Below are positions 1 to 11,834 of a stretch of 64,000 nt of DNA, one piece after another. How positions within the stretch are numbered: the first letter of the stretch is position 1; the number at the start of each line of letters is the position of its first letter. This DNA is from Uloborus plumipes. Lineage: Eukaryota > Arthropoda > Arachnida > Araneae > Uloboridae. Under the pieces are notes generated by a model, which searched no databases, was not told the DNA's origin, and saw only the letters and a program-made list of their open reading frames with translations. The stretch is taken from assembly GCA_038373865.1 (NCBI GenBank), contig JAXGGA010002828.1, forward strand, positions 1 to 64,000, in the 5' to 3' direction. The translations under genes were made by a program, and so were the position numbers.

Positions 1-41
1 GATGTTTTTCATGAAAATATAAAAAATCGTGCAGTGAAGGG
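1..41 (-). mobile_element. Edge of a piggyBac-type TTAA MITE
   Basis: The first 41 bases are one end of the 500-bp MITE found complete at 56896-57395, in inverted orientation. The end reads CGTGCAGTGAAGGG followed by the target TTAA at 42-45. The remainder lies outside the window. Confidence 0.75.
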
Positions 42-45
42 TTAA

Positions 46-1734
46 CCCCACCTGACCCTATAGCACTTTCTATGAGTACAAATGCTCTTCGTCTGATTTA
101 AGCAATGTGTTAAAATGTCTACGACATTACTTTGCTTCTTAACCTAACCATTACAGTTTAAAACTGAAACAAAATAATAAAAGCACTTAGAAAGCAATGA
201 ATTTAACTACAATTTTCTAAAACGGCTAGATAAAATTCTACATTGGAACAACTGCCATCACCTCTTTTTATCCTCAAAGCAACAACTCGAAAATGGCCAC
301 ACCATAAAAACAAACGAGAAACTCTTCTAACTTGCAAATTACAGCTTACATTTCTCCCAGTTATAGCTCACAAAATCCAATAAAGAATGATATAAAGTAG
401 GCGGGCGAATGGCATTCCATTAAAAGATTATCTGTAAAATTGAAGTTGATATTTCGTGATAATTGTAAACAACTCATGATTAAATTGCTTAAGTCTCCTT
501 TCTTGCCAGGATTATGTCTTAAAAGGCTTCATAAATAAAAAACAGAGTCATTTTCGAATAATTCCCTTTAATGGAACTTTCCAACGTGAATAAGCTTGAC
601 ACAAAATAGCAGAATGAATTATTACATTTTAAATACGAGGCAAAACATAATGCGAATTGATGATTTTTTTTTCCGAATTTGTTTCCGAGTTTCCCCACAA
701 TATTTCTGAAATATTAGTCCCTAATTTAATTCTACTTTTATCTAATAGTTCAAACATAAAATAACATTTTAAGGGGGGGGGGGGGTGAAACATACTAAGC
801 CATTCAACTTTTTAGAAGATGTAGATTTTAGAAAAATTTTGCGCTCATTTCCGTTTGTTTGGACGGGACTATGCCATAGCTTTGAGGGGTGCTTTCTTAA
901 AAAACAGGTATTATGTTTGCGCAGTTTTAGGTAAAATACTTTTTATTTTATGTTGTGTAAAATAAAGTGTTGCAATGTTATTAGTCCCAGAGGGTAGCCC
1001 CCAGACCATTGAAATTAGGAATAATCAACAGTCTACACCCCCACTTAAAAAAGGTCAATGCATCACCCTTCTGACATCCATACTGTTACAAAGTCAATCC
1101 ATCCGACAACAAGAAAATCCATAGAGAGTATTAAAAAGCGAGAAAAAACACGAGGGACTGAACCAGGGGAAAATACACACAAAATTAAAAATGTCCTGTT
1201 CTGCTGCCGAAAATGTATTCGGGACTAAAAGAGCAGCATACTTGTAATAGCTCCGTTGATTCCAGGCCCGTCATTTCAGGTTTTTCCAAGAGGGCGGGTC
1301 AAAGGGTGCAAAAACAATGTAATTTCATCGGAAAACAAGAACCACGCACACTTGTATGTAAATACATTGATTTTTCAAAGTCAGGGGGCAATACCCCCCC
1401 CCCCTTTTAGTTACGCCTATGGTTACTCTCCCTCTCTGGGTATGTATCTGTGTGTTTAGCAATTAGGAAGTAAATGTGTTGTATCTATGTATGTATGCAT
1501 GTTATGTATGTTCATTTGCTATCACTTATATATTCGCTACGGCTTGGCTGATTGTAATAAAATTTGCCAATTAAAAAAAAATCAACTTTTAATGGCTTGC
1601 ATTGAGCAAAAATAGTCGACAGAAAGCCCAGAGCGATGAAATTAGGACAAAAGCTGGGTTTTGAAACATTAACTAAAGATACCGTAAGTGCATTGCATTC
1701 ATGCCTTAGCTCTGGCTTCGGTGTGGTGCTTTAT
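46..1734. other. AT-rich stretch without recognised gene
   Basis: No convincing coding region or complete element. It holds a 13-base G run near 773, a C run near 1397 and a patch around 1405-1425 resembling ends of hAT-type repeats (TTACGCCTATGG). Short open frames near 1213-1459 have no recognisable domain. Confidence 0.5.
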
Positions 1735-2880
1735 TGCTTAAGAGCAAGAATATGAGAAACTGCCACACCTAGCATTATGAGGTGATTCATGACCTCTCAG
1801 ATTTTTTCCGAAAATTCACCAAATGTTTATTATCTTATTGAAAGACCAAATCCAGAATGTTTCGTTCTAAAGTTGAGTTATTTAGTTTTTATAGACCCCT
1901 AAAGGTGAAGGTGCGGCATCAAAAATTAAGCGGATTTTGAAGACATGGAAATTGCTGTGAGCCAAAACTCTTACCAGGAACTGTTGAACTCCAACTTTCT
2001 TTTTGTGTATGGAATATAGAAGGTTGAAACTTTACAAAATGAATGTTAAATTTGTGGTAAGTTATTGTCGTAAGGTCAGTAAAGGCCCTCAAAACAAGGC
2101 ATTTTTGACGTTTTTCAGCATTTTTGAGGTCCAAAAACAGCTTGTACATTTCAGTTGCCACGGGAAAATTAGTGTCGTTTGAAAGACCAGTGTAAGCACT
2201 TTAAAAATATATTTTTTTTGTGAAAATTTTTTTAACATTTCGCCTCAAAGGACTCAACTGTTCTGTTAAGACAAAGAATAGAGTATGACATTGGCAAAAA
2301 AAATATTTCAATATGTTGTTGGCAGAGGAAGTTATAACCGTTTGAATATCGGTAAAATATATTTTTCATATTTCGGCCTTACGCAACTAAAAGCACGTTG
2401 AACTTTCCTCGGTTATTTATACAGTATTTTAAAGTGCTTACACTGGTCTTTCAAACGACACTACTTTTGCCGTGCAACTGAAATGTACAAGCTGTTTTTG
2501 GACCTCAAATATACAGAAAAAAATGCCTTGTTTTGAGGGCCTTCACTGACCTTACGGCAACAACTTACCTCAAATTTAACATTCGTTTTGTAAAGTTTGA
2601 ACCTTCTGTATGCCATATACAAAAAGAAAATTAGAGTTCAACTGTTCCTGGTAAGATTTTTGGCTCACAGCAACTTCCATGTCTTGAAAAATCGCTTAAT
2701 TTTTGATGTCGCACCTTCACCTTTAGGGATCCATAAAAACTAAACAACTCAACTTTAGAACAAAACATTCTGGATTTGGTCTTTCAATAAGATAATAAAC
2801 ATTTGGTAATTTTTTGGAAAAAATCTGAGACGTCATGAATCACAGGCGTGACACTCTCTCAGATTTTTGCTCTTAATGCC
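1735..2880. repeat. Long inverted repeat, arms about 460 bp
   Basis: The left arm (about 1735-2208) and right arm (about 2424-2880) are reverse complements with scattered mismatches and small indels, separated by about 215 bp of AT-rich spacer. Matching landmarks include GTGATTCATGAC near 1783 against GTCATGAATCAC near 2832, and GGTCTTTCAAACGACAC in the right arm at about 2444. A transcript would fold into a long hairpin. It may be a foldback-type transposon or an inverted duplication. No clear target duplication was found, and the short open frame at 1919-2161 simply lies in the left arm. Confidence 0.85.
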
Positions 2881-3592
2881 GTAAGGATTTTTTTTTCGAA
2901 GCACATTTTTCCTAGTTCGGTTATGGATATTCTTCATAATAACAGCACCGAACGAAAAAAAAAAAAGTTTTTTCTGATGCTTGTATGTCTGGTGTAAAAC
3001 TTGTACCACACTAAGAAATGAATCGTTTTTAAATTACTAAAGGAAAATCTGACAGTGCCATTGAATTCTTGTTTTCGACACTAGAATAAAATTTCAACAG
3101 CACTATACCCTGCGTAACGAGAGCTGGCGTATCAAAGTAAAATTAATTTCCCCCTATCCGCACTTTTCCCCTGATGGTTGTCATATTTACGGTGCTATGG
3201 ACTTTTTCCCCAATTAGCTTTTGCAACAATGTTTAAATGCAAACTGTTAAAATATACTTTGTGCGTAAACTAAGAGAATTATTCTATTGAAAAATCAAGG
3301 TTAATAAAGCACATCATTGTCTTAGAAATTTTCGCTGTATTTATGTACGACTAGATTTGTTAGAAAACGTTGAGAAATAACTGAGACATGAGGGTATAAA
3401 TAAATTCGATGAACATAAAATAAAGAAATGCCTCAACAGCAGTGCATAAAAAAAAGAGTGGAGCTGGGTTTTTTCTTTTTTTTTTTTTTGTACGGTTTCC
3501 ATGAAGACGACGCAAAATTTCTAAACTTTATACGCCTATTTTAAAGTAACCGAGTGTAGTATAGTGATAAGTTTTAATTTTGAAAACTTTCT
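2881..3592. other. AT-rich stretch without recognised feature
   Basis: Non-coding in all frames at useful length. Poly-A/poly-T runs only (for example about 3475-3490). Confidence 0.5.
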
Positions 3593-4645
3593 AGGATGCA
3601 CCGATAAGCAAATTGGCCGATTACCGATTACCGATTAATCGGCTGTTGATAATCGGCCGATTAATCGGCTGAGCCGATTAATGATAAGGATAATTGTTTT
3701 TCTGCTACCAATTTTACCATCACTGTTTTTTATCTCTTTTACAATTTCGAGTTTAGAAATAGTAAGAAATTTATTTTTGGGAGAAGATTTTTTTCCATTT
3801 TCCTAGTTTTCACAAAATAATTTCAATATTTTATCAAATTTCTTAGAACTAATTTTCATATTAGTGTCAATAATATTATTAACACATTGTTAGTAATGTT
3901 AATTGGAAATAAAAATTTATAAAAAAAAAGGAGGGGTCGGGGAGTGTGTGGTGAACACCAAGGGCGGATCCAGAAATGTTCCAAGGGAGGGGCGATTCAT
4001 TTTTTTTTCTTACTTATACCCATTTTTTTTTTTTGCCATGCTTCCTTATTAACACACGCTGATTACAAATGTTTTGGTCTTCCATTTCGAAAAAAGGCAG
4101 ATCAGCAGAGACCTGAATCCCCACCCTTTCCCTTAATATCATCAAAGATCAACTAAAGTAGCCTGTTTTGAACTTCAAAATCTAAAAGCTGCTCGAGAAA
4201 AGTCCCTCAAGGGAGAGACGATCGCCCCCATCGCCCCTCCCTTGTATCCGCGCTTGGTGAACACTCCAATTTTGGAGTACTTTTAATTCATATATTTTAA
4301 TAATCAGTTGCAATTTAATTCAATATTTTTATTCTTTGAAAATTAGAGGTTATCAGAAAGCACTGTGCTAAGGAGAAAACTATCGCCACATGAAAAATGT
4401 CGCAACATTGTCTATGTATATTTATTCAAAGTAGGAGAATTCATTAAAAAAAACTTTATATTAACTGTGAGGATTATTATTACTGTAAATAAAATTATTC
4501 ATCATAGTTTCCTAGTGAAAGTATACTTTAAAGAATAATATCTGGAAAATATTTTTCAGCCGATTAATCGGCCCGATTTTGCCGATTATTAATAATCGGC
4601 AAAGTGGCCGATTAATCGGTACTGCCGATTAATCGGTTAATCCCT
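3593..4645. mobile_element. MITE-like element with repeated CCGATTAATCGG palindromes
   Basis: The left end begins AGGATGCACCGAT and the right end closes with ATCGGTTAATCCCT, so the termini are imperfect inverted repeats. Both ends carry several copies of the palindrome CCGATTAATCGG. A direct repeat ACTTTCT flanks the element (3586-3592 and 4646-4652), which suggests a target duplication of 7 (perhaps 8) bp. hAT-type origin is plausible but unproven. No coding capacity remains; the interior is AT-rich and hosts the nested MITE at 3959-4256. Confidence 0.65.
3959..4256. mobile_element. hAT-type MITE nested in the 3593-4645 element
   Basis: The ends are CAAGGGCGGAT and ATCCGCGCTTG (10 of 11 bases matching as inverted repeats), flanked by a perfect 8-bp duplication GTGAACAC at 3951-3958 and 4257-4264. 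An 8-bp duplication and a CA-starting terminus fit the hAT superfamily. The element is 298 bp and non-coding. Confidence 0.8.
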
Positions 4646-4652
4646 ACTTTCT

Positions 4653-5096
4653 ATTTTAATCCTGCTTCAAGATAAGAATACCACCTCTATCGTCAAGTAC
4701 CTATGTGATCATGCGCAGAGATATCTTGCAGTGTTATTTAATCGAACTCGATCAGAATGAATTCGGAACACCTTGTCCTTTGCAGGCGGCAGTCCTGCTT
4801 GTGATAAAGCATATTTAATTGCTATTCGACTGTTAGTTTCAATATTTGCTTTGCCCAGAATCTGTGCGATTTGCGAGCGCGCAATTTAATGCCCGAATAA
4901 ACTTAGCGAGTTTGAGTTACATCACATTACTTACATCTCCTAATTACTGAAACTCATTTTAGAAGTCATGCAATTAAGCAAGCTCAGATTAAATGATTAG
5001 TGCATAAGAATGATTAAAACGGGAAGGATATTTCAACGAAATTAAACTTGGCTTTTAGCTAAAATTGCTAAATTCCATGGTTACTGAATTATCTGG
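4653..5096. other. Unannotated spacer
   Basis: About 440 bp with no long frame or recognised repeat end. Confidence 0.5.
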
Positions 5097-5927
5097 TTTT
5101 TAGCCTACTTCCCCGTTAAAAATAAAAGAAAGACGAAAAAAGTATTAGAAGTAGCTTAATGCATCTAAAAAATATCGCCAAGTCCAAAAAATATCGCCAA
5201 GTTAAAAAAAATAAAAAGGTAAAATGAATATCGAAAAATTAAAAATTTGAAAGTAGGGTATTGAGATGGGGAAATTGTGTGTCGGTCTGTCGGTCGGTCT
5301 GTCTGTCCCCCCCCCCCCCCAATAACTTTTGAATGAATATTCCGATTTGAACAAACTTTTTTTTGTTGGAAAGATCTCGCCGAGTACAGCTCATTCCTAT
5401 ATTTGATTTTTCGATTTGAACAATTTTTGGTTCAACTTTGAACCGTACAAATAATCTGCCCCGCGATACTAACTTATTAGGGAACAGTCCGATTTGAATA
5501 AACTTTTTTTTGTTCGAAAGATCTATCAAGAATACTTCATTCCCGTATTTACATTTTCGATTTGAACAATTTTTCGTTCAACATTGAACCGTTTAAACAA
5601 GCTGTCACCCCTAATAACTTTTGAGTGAACAGTCCGACTTAAACGAACTTTTTTTTTGTTTGAAGGATCTCGGCAAGGATACTTTATTACCGTATTTAAA
5701 TTTTCAATTTGAACATTTTTTCGTTCAACATTGAACCGTTCAAGCAACCTTTCCGCACCTAGTAACTTTAAAGTGAACCGTCCGAATTGAATAAACTTTT
5801 TTTTGTTCGAAACATCTCGGAGAGACTCATTCCCATATTTCACTTTTTAATTTGAACCATTTTTCTTTCAATATTGAACCGTTCAGAAAAAAAACTTAAC
5901 ATTAGCGCCTACGGGGAAATTTAAGTT
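5097..5927 (+). mobile_element. X family (Helentron/DINE-1-like), copy 1, right-truncated
   Basis: Starts with the left subterminal repeat AGCCTACTTCCCCGT (5102-5116), then two ATATCGCCAAGT units (5170-5205), a GTCTGTCGGTC microsatellite with a C run (5280-5320) and about four units of a diverged 146-bp tandem repeat (5320-5890). Similarity to the full-length copy at 32885 stops near 5927, so the right half with the 3' hairpin is missing. The two open frames on the minus strand here are products of the tandem repeat, not genes. Confidence 0.8.
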
Positions 5928-6541
5928 ACCCCGTAGACTCTACCCTCCGAGGTGTGCACTGTAGTTCGCCTAAAACTGATAACGCGAGCTACTTTGACGA
6001 GTGGGTCACGCCCTATGGAGAGAGATAACGTCAATCAAAGGAGGGGGACGATTTCCGGATTTCAAGAAGGGTTTTGCAGGGATTTTTTTTGTCCCTACCA
6101 ACCCCCTTTCTACTAGAAACGTGTCGGTGGTTGTTAAGTTATAAGTCGGCCATTTTTTTTACTCCTGCTTTCTGTAAGGTCGATAACCATAAGCGGACTT
6201 ACGGGGGTGCCAGGGGGTGCGCCGCACCCCCAACATTTTTGGTTGGTTTTGAAAATAATGAAATTAAGTATAATTCGCCAAGAAATGCAGTTGGAAAAGA
6301 ACATTATTATTCAGTGCTGTATTAAAGAATGAGTGTATACTCCGTAATTGGATATTTATTGGTACATCATTACAATTTCTTCTACTTTGAAACTACCATG
6401 ATGAATTTTTTTTAAAAAAAAAGGTGACTATTGTAATAACTTTATCAGTAAAATCTGCCCTGAAATCAGCTGAAAACCAGCATTTTTAAGGTAAATTTTC
6501 AAAAATTTCCATAAAAGTACCCCCCTCCGGACTTCTTATTG
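5928..6541. other. Unannotated stretch with small hairpins
   Basis: Contains short perfect stems: CTACGGGG/CCCCGTAG (5909-5936, overlapping the end of copy X1) and GGGGGTGCG-C-CGCACCCCC near 6212-6230. No coding region recognised. Confidence 0.5.
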
Positions 6542-6889
6542 TAGTGGCGCAACATGAGGGGGCCCACAATGATCGTGCTCCCTTCCCCCCACCCTTTCTC
6601 CAGAATGCTGAGTTGATATTTTTTAAAAAAATATTCTTTATTATTGAAGAGAAGGAAAGAACGCGTCATGGGAAAAGGCACCAAAATACCCAATGTTGAG
6701 AAATCTTTCAAAAATAAAAAAATCTCGACACTTAAATTTTTCAGCAGCTTCAGACTGTTAGACAGCTAATTATGTGCCACCCCTTCTCTCGCCCTATCCT
6801 CTTGTTTTTAATTTCATTTCTGCCTGATTTTTTTTTCTTTTTTTTTTTCTATTTCGTCTGAAAATAAAAACGTCTTTAAAATGTTATTT

Positions 6890-8240
6890 CTCGGAAGTCC
6901 TTTACCCCGCCCAAAGTTATTACGGAACATCACATATTTCGTCACCTGGGCTTCAATTTAGCAAAATTTCCATTGAAAATCCTCCAAATACCAACACCTT
7001 AAAAGATCGAAAATTGCTTAAAATTTGGTTTTTGAAGCTTCAATTTTAACCACCCTTTCTCCATCATTAAAAATCGTTAAAATTTTACTTTTCTAAATTA
7101 CAGTTTCGAAAAGTCTAAAGGCCTTTTGGCACAGCAGGCTTTAAAATCCTAAGAATTGACATGCTTAGGACTTCAAGGCTTCTTGCCGCCAATGGAAGAT
7201 TGAAGACAGTAGCCTTAAATCTTCCTTCTAATACCATGGAATATTGCACATAAGAACTTTGTTCTTAGAACTTCAATTTCGAAACTTATCAGGGTAAAGC
7301 CCCAAACCCCCTCCAATAACCGCATAAAAAATTGTCTGACATTGCGTTTTGGAACTTAAACTATGAAAAAATTGAAGAGCTGGTAGATAAGGGGGGGGGA
7401 GTATTTTATGTTTTCAAAAAATCCATCGGGACAATCCTACAATCAAGTTCATAAGACTTGAATTTCGAAAAGTATAATCGGAACCCCACACCTTTCTTTG
7501 CCCTCAATTTCGTCTCGCTTCTAACAACATTAAAAATTATTTAAGGTTTTTCCATAGTTCCAAATGTTAAGAAGTGTCGAATCCATATTGTTACTGGATA
7601 TGGTCTACGTCGCGTTTTTAGGACGTAAATTTCGAAAAAAATTTGGGCAAGCTTTTCAATATCACTTTTTCTAATATCATTCAAGACGTCTATGATACTA
7701 AAAATTATGTTTTTAGAACGACAATTGGATGAGACGTATAGCAGACTGTTCTCTTTTAATTATACGAGCTGACACTTCCGTAAGAAATCTGAAAAAGAAA
7801 AAACTGATGTTTGAAAAAATTTAAGTCGGGAGAGACTTAAAACCTCTCCTCCTAACATTACTGAATATTGCTGTAAAACTTCGTTTTTTAGTACTTGTAT
7901 TTCGAGATGTTTCCTGGAGAGTGAACCAGAACGCCTCTCTCGTCACATCATCAAAGTTTGTCTACAGTTGCGTTTTTGGAATTTCAACTCCGAAAAGTTA
8001 TGGAGAAGGTGATCGATTTTGCTCTATTTTTTAAGAAATTGATCCGGGATAGTCCTTAAGATAAGCCCCATCCCTTAAATGAGCATCCACAAATATCGCC
8101 TATAATCGCGTTTTTAAGACTTTAATTTCTAGAATTCTATGTGGAAGTTCCTGTGAACTTTTCTTTCCCTTCACAGCACCAGAGGCAGTCTAAAACTGCA
8201 TTTCAGGATTACAATATCAAAAATTTTCCTGGGGATAATC
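6890..8240. repeat. Diverged tandem array, period near 90-110 bp
   Basis: A recurring block near GTTTTTAGAACTTCAATTTC followed by GAAAAG, then a pyrimidine-rich CCCC segment, appears about a dozen times (for example near 7030, 7260, 7340, 7455, 7600, 7705, 7885, 7965, 8105). Units are old and strongly diverged, so the exact period is an estimate by eye. No protein is encoded. Confidence 0.6.
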
Positions 8241-8292
8241 TCCCAAACCTGCCTATCAAATGGAGAAAAAAATAAAAGCAGGATTCGCCAAC

Positions 8293-8341
8293 GTGGGCCC
8301 AGCCCGAAAAAAACTCACCAAGATTTTTCGGGTGGGCCCAC
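8293..8341. repeat. Stem-loop GTGGGCCC...GGGCCCAC
   Basis: The left arm (GTGGGCCCAGCCCGAAAAA) pairs with the right arm (TTTTTCGGGTGGGCCCAC) with one bulged base and a loop of about a dozen bases. GC-rich in an AT-rich neighbourhood. Confidence 0.75.
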
Positions 8342-9057
8342 TTGAAATGACACACTGTCGGTGAAGTGGTTTTTTTTTTCAATTTACTGCACATTGAAAA
8401 CATTTATTTCAGAAACAAACCAAACATTACAAATATTTTGATCAATATCAAGTCTAGAAATTGGTACTGATCAGTTTAGTTATAACATTGAGTTAATTAT
8501 GATATTTAGTGTTGGTCAATACGTGGTCCAGAAAAAGACATCTTCCTTTCTGAGCAAACTTATTAAGTATTAGAAATAACTCCGTGCATATGAATTTGAG
8601 TTATTTGTTTATTTATTTGAATATTTAGAGGATCAAACTAAACAGGAACTATTTAAATCCATAAATTAAATTCAATATCAATTTAAAATATTTTATCATA
8701 TTAATTTTAAAAAATCAATATAGCATTGCTTTTTCCAAATAAAAAATTCTTTAGGGGGTCACAGTGACCTCCCTTCATGACTCCCGACTCTTTAAAAATT
8801 TTACGTAGCAAGCAATAGTTTGGTATACAATGTTTGAATAGAGAATGAAATTAAAATGACTCCCCTGAAATGAAAAATGAAAACCCTGATATTTGAGTAA
8901 AAACCCAGGCGGGCTAGGTTTTTTCAAACTGTGCTTAAAACTGTTTTCTGGTTGCGCCACTGGCTTGTTGTCCAGGGAATCACACCCCCACATTTCTGCT
9001 ACTGTTGCACCCCCAGAATTTGCGGTCTAAGTTCGCCTATGTCGATAACATCTCAAA

Positions 9058-9276
9058 ATGAGTATCCGATACATCGAATCGACCCGGGGAGGCAAACTTT
9101 TAATTTATCAAGAGCACATGTATAGGATTAATCGGAAAGTAAAAATTGCACACTACTGGAAATGCTCGGAGGAAAAGTGTAAGGCGTCTATAATAATTGA
9201 AGATGAAAATATAAAGCGTATTCAAAACACGTTCAATAGTTATAATAAATGTAGAAAAATATGCATATTCATTTAA
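9058..9276 (+). pseudogene. FLYWCH-type zinc-finger fragment
   Basis: The 72-residue frame contains RGGKLLIYQEHMYRIN, then YWKCSEEKCKA, matching the order of FLYWCH domains (arginine-glycine turn, tyrosine-rich strand, YW-x-C, a second Cys, basic residue). The downstream His-x-His pair needed to complete the metal site is absent: the frame runs into a 104-bp tandem duplication and stops. FLYWCH domains occur in chromatin proteins and at the N-terminus of some Mutator-like transposases; the TE-rich setting favours the second origin. There is no upstream exon or promoter that I can recognise. I treat it as a truncated remnant. Confidence 0.6.
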
Positions 9277-9436
9277 AACTGACAAATGCATATTAGAACG
9301 GGTGTAGCTATACTTAATTGCAACAAAAGTTAACGTTCAATAGTTATAATAAATGTAGAAAAATATGCATATTCATTTAAAACTGACAAATGCATATTAG
9401 AACGGGTGTAGCTATACTTAATTGCAACAAAAGTTA
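9229..9436. repeat. Perfect tandem duplication, two 104-bp units
   Basis: Units 9229-9332 and 9333-9436 are identical as read, with no mismatch seen. The first unit overlaps the end of the FLYWCH remnant. Identity implies a recent duplication or an assembly artefact. Confidence 0.9.
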
Positions 9437-9595
9437 TCTTTGCACGACCTATAATCACCTGAAAATATGTCTCAATCAAAAGTAAAACAGTAAATAAAAA
9501 TATTTAATTAAAACTGCACAGGATGATAAAAAGTTAATACATTTGAGTCAACATTTTCTGATGAAAGACTTAAACAAAGTTTTAAGGGTCATTCC

Positions 9596-10212
9596 ATAGT
9601 GACTAATGTAACATTAAGAGCTGATTTTGTAACTGCTTTTACTTGTTGTAACTTAAAGGATTAAAAATATTTTTTAGTTATGCTGGTGGATTTACAATGT
9701 ACATGGTATCTATGTATCATTTATGCTAAGAATTTAAAACAAAATTACTGGCAGTAGATATTTTTTCAACCAAAATAGCAGCGTGACTAACGTAACGTTT
9801 TTGCAACCCTGAAAGTGAATGCTAATGTTGTGAGGCAAACATTTCTCAAAGTTAAGCAAGTGTTAAAAATTGAATGATATATTTGAAAAATGTGTAAAGT
9901 TGGCTTTTAAAAACATAACACACATTTATTAAATCTTAATTTTTTTTAGTCTTGAGTGTCACTTTTACTCAAGATAGAGTGTGACTAAACGTAACGTGAC
10001 TAACGTAACCATCGAATAACAAGCAGTAAACACATTACAAACTGTTTATTATGGCTAATCTTAGTGATAATTGTAATACTTTTTCAATTTTTTTAAATTT
10101 CTTATGTTGTATAATTTTCATTTATTTGTTTATTTATTTATTTTTTGATACTTTTTTCATTTCAGTATTTTTTTTTCCTTCGGCTGAGGTTGACATCTCT
10201 ATGGAATGACCC
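9596..10212. mobile_element. TIR element A (GGGTCATTCCATAG ends, TTAA flanks)
   Basis: The left terminus GGGTCATTCCATAG (9596-9609) is mirrored by CTATGGAATGACCC ending at 10212. Both sides are flanked by TTAA (9592-9595, 10213-10216). The interior repeats GTGACTAACGTAACG or close variants at about 9599, 9783, 9981 and 9995. Total 617 bp, non-coding. The 4-bp duplication could fit piggyBac, Sola or Chapaev-type transposases; I cannot decide. Related elements lie at 16546-16959 and 17009-18214. Confidence 0.75.
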
Positions 10213-10216
10213 TTAA

Positions 10217-10629
10217 TTTGTCAACTTTGCAATGTTATTTTAAGTTATCACAATAAATAGAAATTTATATATCTTAAACATTTATGTAACTGCAATACTG
10301 TGTTGCAGTTCCACTTCTGTTTTCCCCATTCTTATTTAAGTCATTTAGTATTTAGTAATAAAATGAAACCATGAATAATGTAACCCAATACAAATTTTAA
10401 AAGTATCTCTCCTTTCTCATGAAATTTCACCAATGAAATTTCAAATTATTTTTCTGATTTTACTCTCAATTGTAATTTGTTAAAATTATACTGTTTTTTA
10501 GTAAATTTTTTGCTATCCAGCAATTTGTTCTAGTTTTGTCAGTTTTTTTTTTTCATTTTTGCCGGTTTTTAAAAGTTTCCCCAATGTCCCAGCAAAAATA
10601 CCATTTTTCCGGCAAAATGCCCAACCCTA
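10217..10629. other. Unannotated AT-rich spacer
   Basis: No frame or repeat end recognised. Confidence 0.5.
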
Positions 10630-10847
10630 TTCAAAATTGAAAGAAGATGGCCATTTTGAGACAAAAAATTTGAATTTTGAGCTTTTTGGATTTTTTTTTT
10701 TTTTAATTTCAAAACCCCGCCTATGAATTCTAGTGCATCGAGGAACCTCTGTGCCAAGTTTGATAAAAATCCGACGAAAACAGTGGATTTGTATATGGAA
10801 CAAACCAAACAAACAAACACACATACATCCATTTTTATATATATAGA
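10630..10847 (-). mobile_element. Helitron 5' fragment
   Basis: Read on the minus strand from 10847 this starts TCTATATATATAAAAATG and continues with CAAATCCACTGTTTTCGTC and AAACTTGGCACAGAGGTTCC, clearly similar to the first 220 bp of the complete Helitron-like element at 36662-37521. The 3' part is missing. Confidence 0.7.
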
Positions 10848-10944
10848 CTGAAACTAAAATCGTAAAAATGACTACAGCATTTTTCAGATTGCATATCAAG
10901 TCTAAAATCAAATGCTTAACCAGAAATCGAATTATAAGTATATC

Positions 10945-11440
10945 CAGGGCCGCCGTTTGGGGGGGATACTGGACCTCTAGTACCGGGGCCCGGAGCTTTG
11001 GGGGGCCCGTAAGGTTATGAACATGTTTTTCCAGTTTTAGTGTCAATAATTTCATCAAAAAAAAAAAAAAAAAAAGAAAGCTGTTAAAAAAAAAAAAAAA
11101 AAAAAAAACCGCTTTCCATTGCCGATTCTCAATGTGAAACAATTGCTAGTACAAACACTAATGAATGAAACACGATTTTTTTTTGCGCAAAGAAAATTGC
11201 ACCTCTTTTTAAAATCATCTGGCGATAAAAATAACGTGAAAATAAAATCAGGTGCACACTTTCGTAATTAAAAAAAAGTTTTTCCGTAATTTTTTTCTCT
11301 CTCTCTTTTTTTTTTTTTTTTTTACAATTGCAAATGTGCTGAAACGACGGCATAAAAATATGCAATTTGGGGGAGGGGGTGCATGGGGGGCCCCGCATTA
11401 AAATTAGTACCGGGCCCCATCGCTGGTAACGGCGGCCCTG
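10945..11440 (-). mobile_element. hAT-type MITE Z, copy 1
   Basis: Termini CAGGGCCGCCGTT and AACGGCGGCCCTG are perfect 13-bp inverted repeats and are flanked by a perfect 8-bp target duplication AGTATATC (10937-10944 and 11441-11448). This fits hAT. The inside holds long A and T runs (11056-11109, 11298-11323) and no gene. A longer relative in opposite orientation is at 46918-47738. Confidence 0.9.
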
Positions 11441-11448
11441 AGTATATC

Positions 11449-11834
11449 AATGTATCGAAACTATTTTTGGGCTGATACATAGGATACGTTTTCTTTATAA
11501 AGTAGGAAGAGTACACAGAAATAAAGTTTTGGTTCTAAGGTGGGGAAAAAATTTTCCTTTCCCCAGCTGCTGAGGGCAATGTAGAATTTAACGTTAGGCC
11601 TAGTAACTTAGCAAAAACGTTTTCTCCCTTGTAGAAGTTAGGGATGTTTGGAAGGATTTTCTCCCTCTATCACAGAAGTTTCCCCATTCGCACAATTTTT
11701 TTTCCCTGGGTCCAGTGACAGTCATCACCTGTCCAGCTCACCTTATCGGTCCCTATTGTACTCTCCTAATCCTCGGCTCCCTGCGGCTCATGGTGACAGG
11801 TTCGAGATAAGGGGTTAGGCGGATTCCAGTATGT
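11449..11834. other. Unannotated spacer
   Basis: No coding region or recognised repeat end in about 390 bp. Confidence 0.5.

Larger units (their letters stand above)
6542..8962. mobile_element. Candidate hAT-type element carrying a tandem array
   Basis: The left end TAGTGGCGCAACA and right end GTTGCGCCACTG are inverted repeats. The 8 bases outside each end, TCTTATTG and GCTTGTTG, agree at 6 of 8 positions, which would fit an old hAT duplication. The same CAGTGGCG start occurs in the MITE at 44860. The interior is non-coding and dominated by the diverged array at 6890-8240. An accidental pairing of two unrelated ends is possible. Confidence 0.45.

Noticed and set aside
10627..11142. 171-codon minus-strand frame
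   Set aside because: Runs through poly-A/poly-T tracts of the Z MITE and a Helitron fragment, with phenylalanine and lysine runs and no domain.
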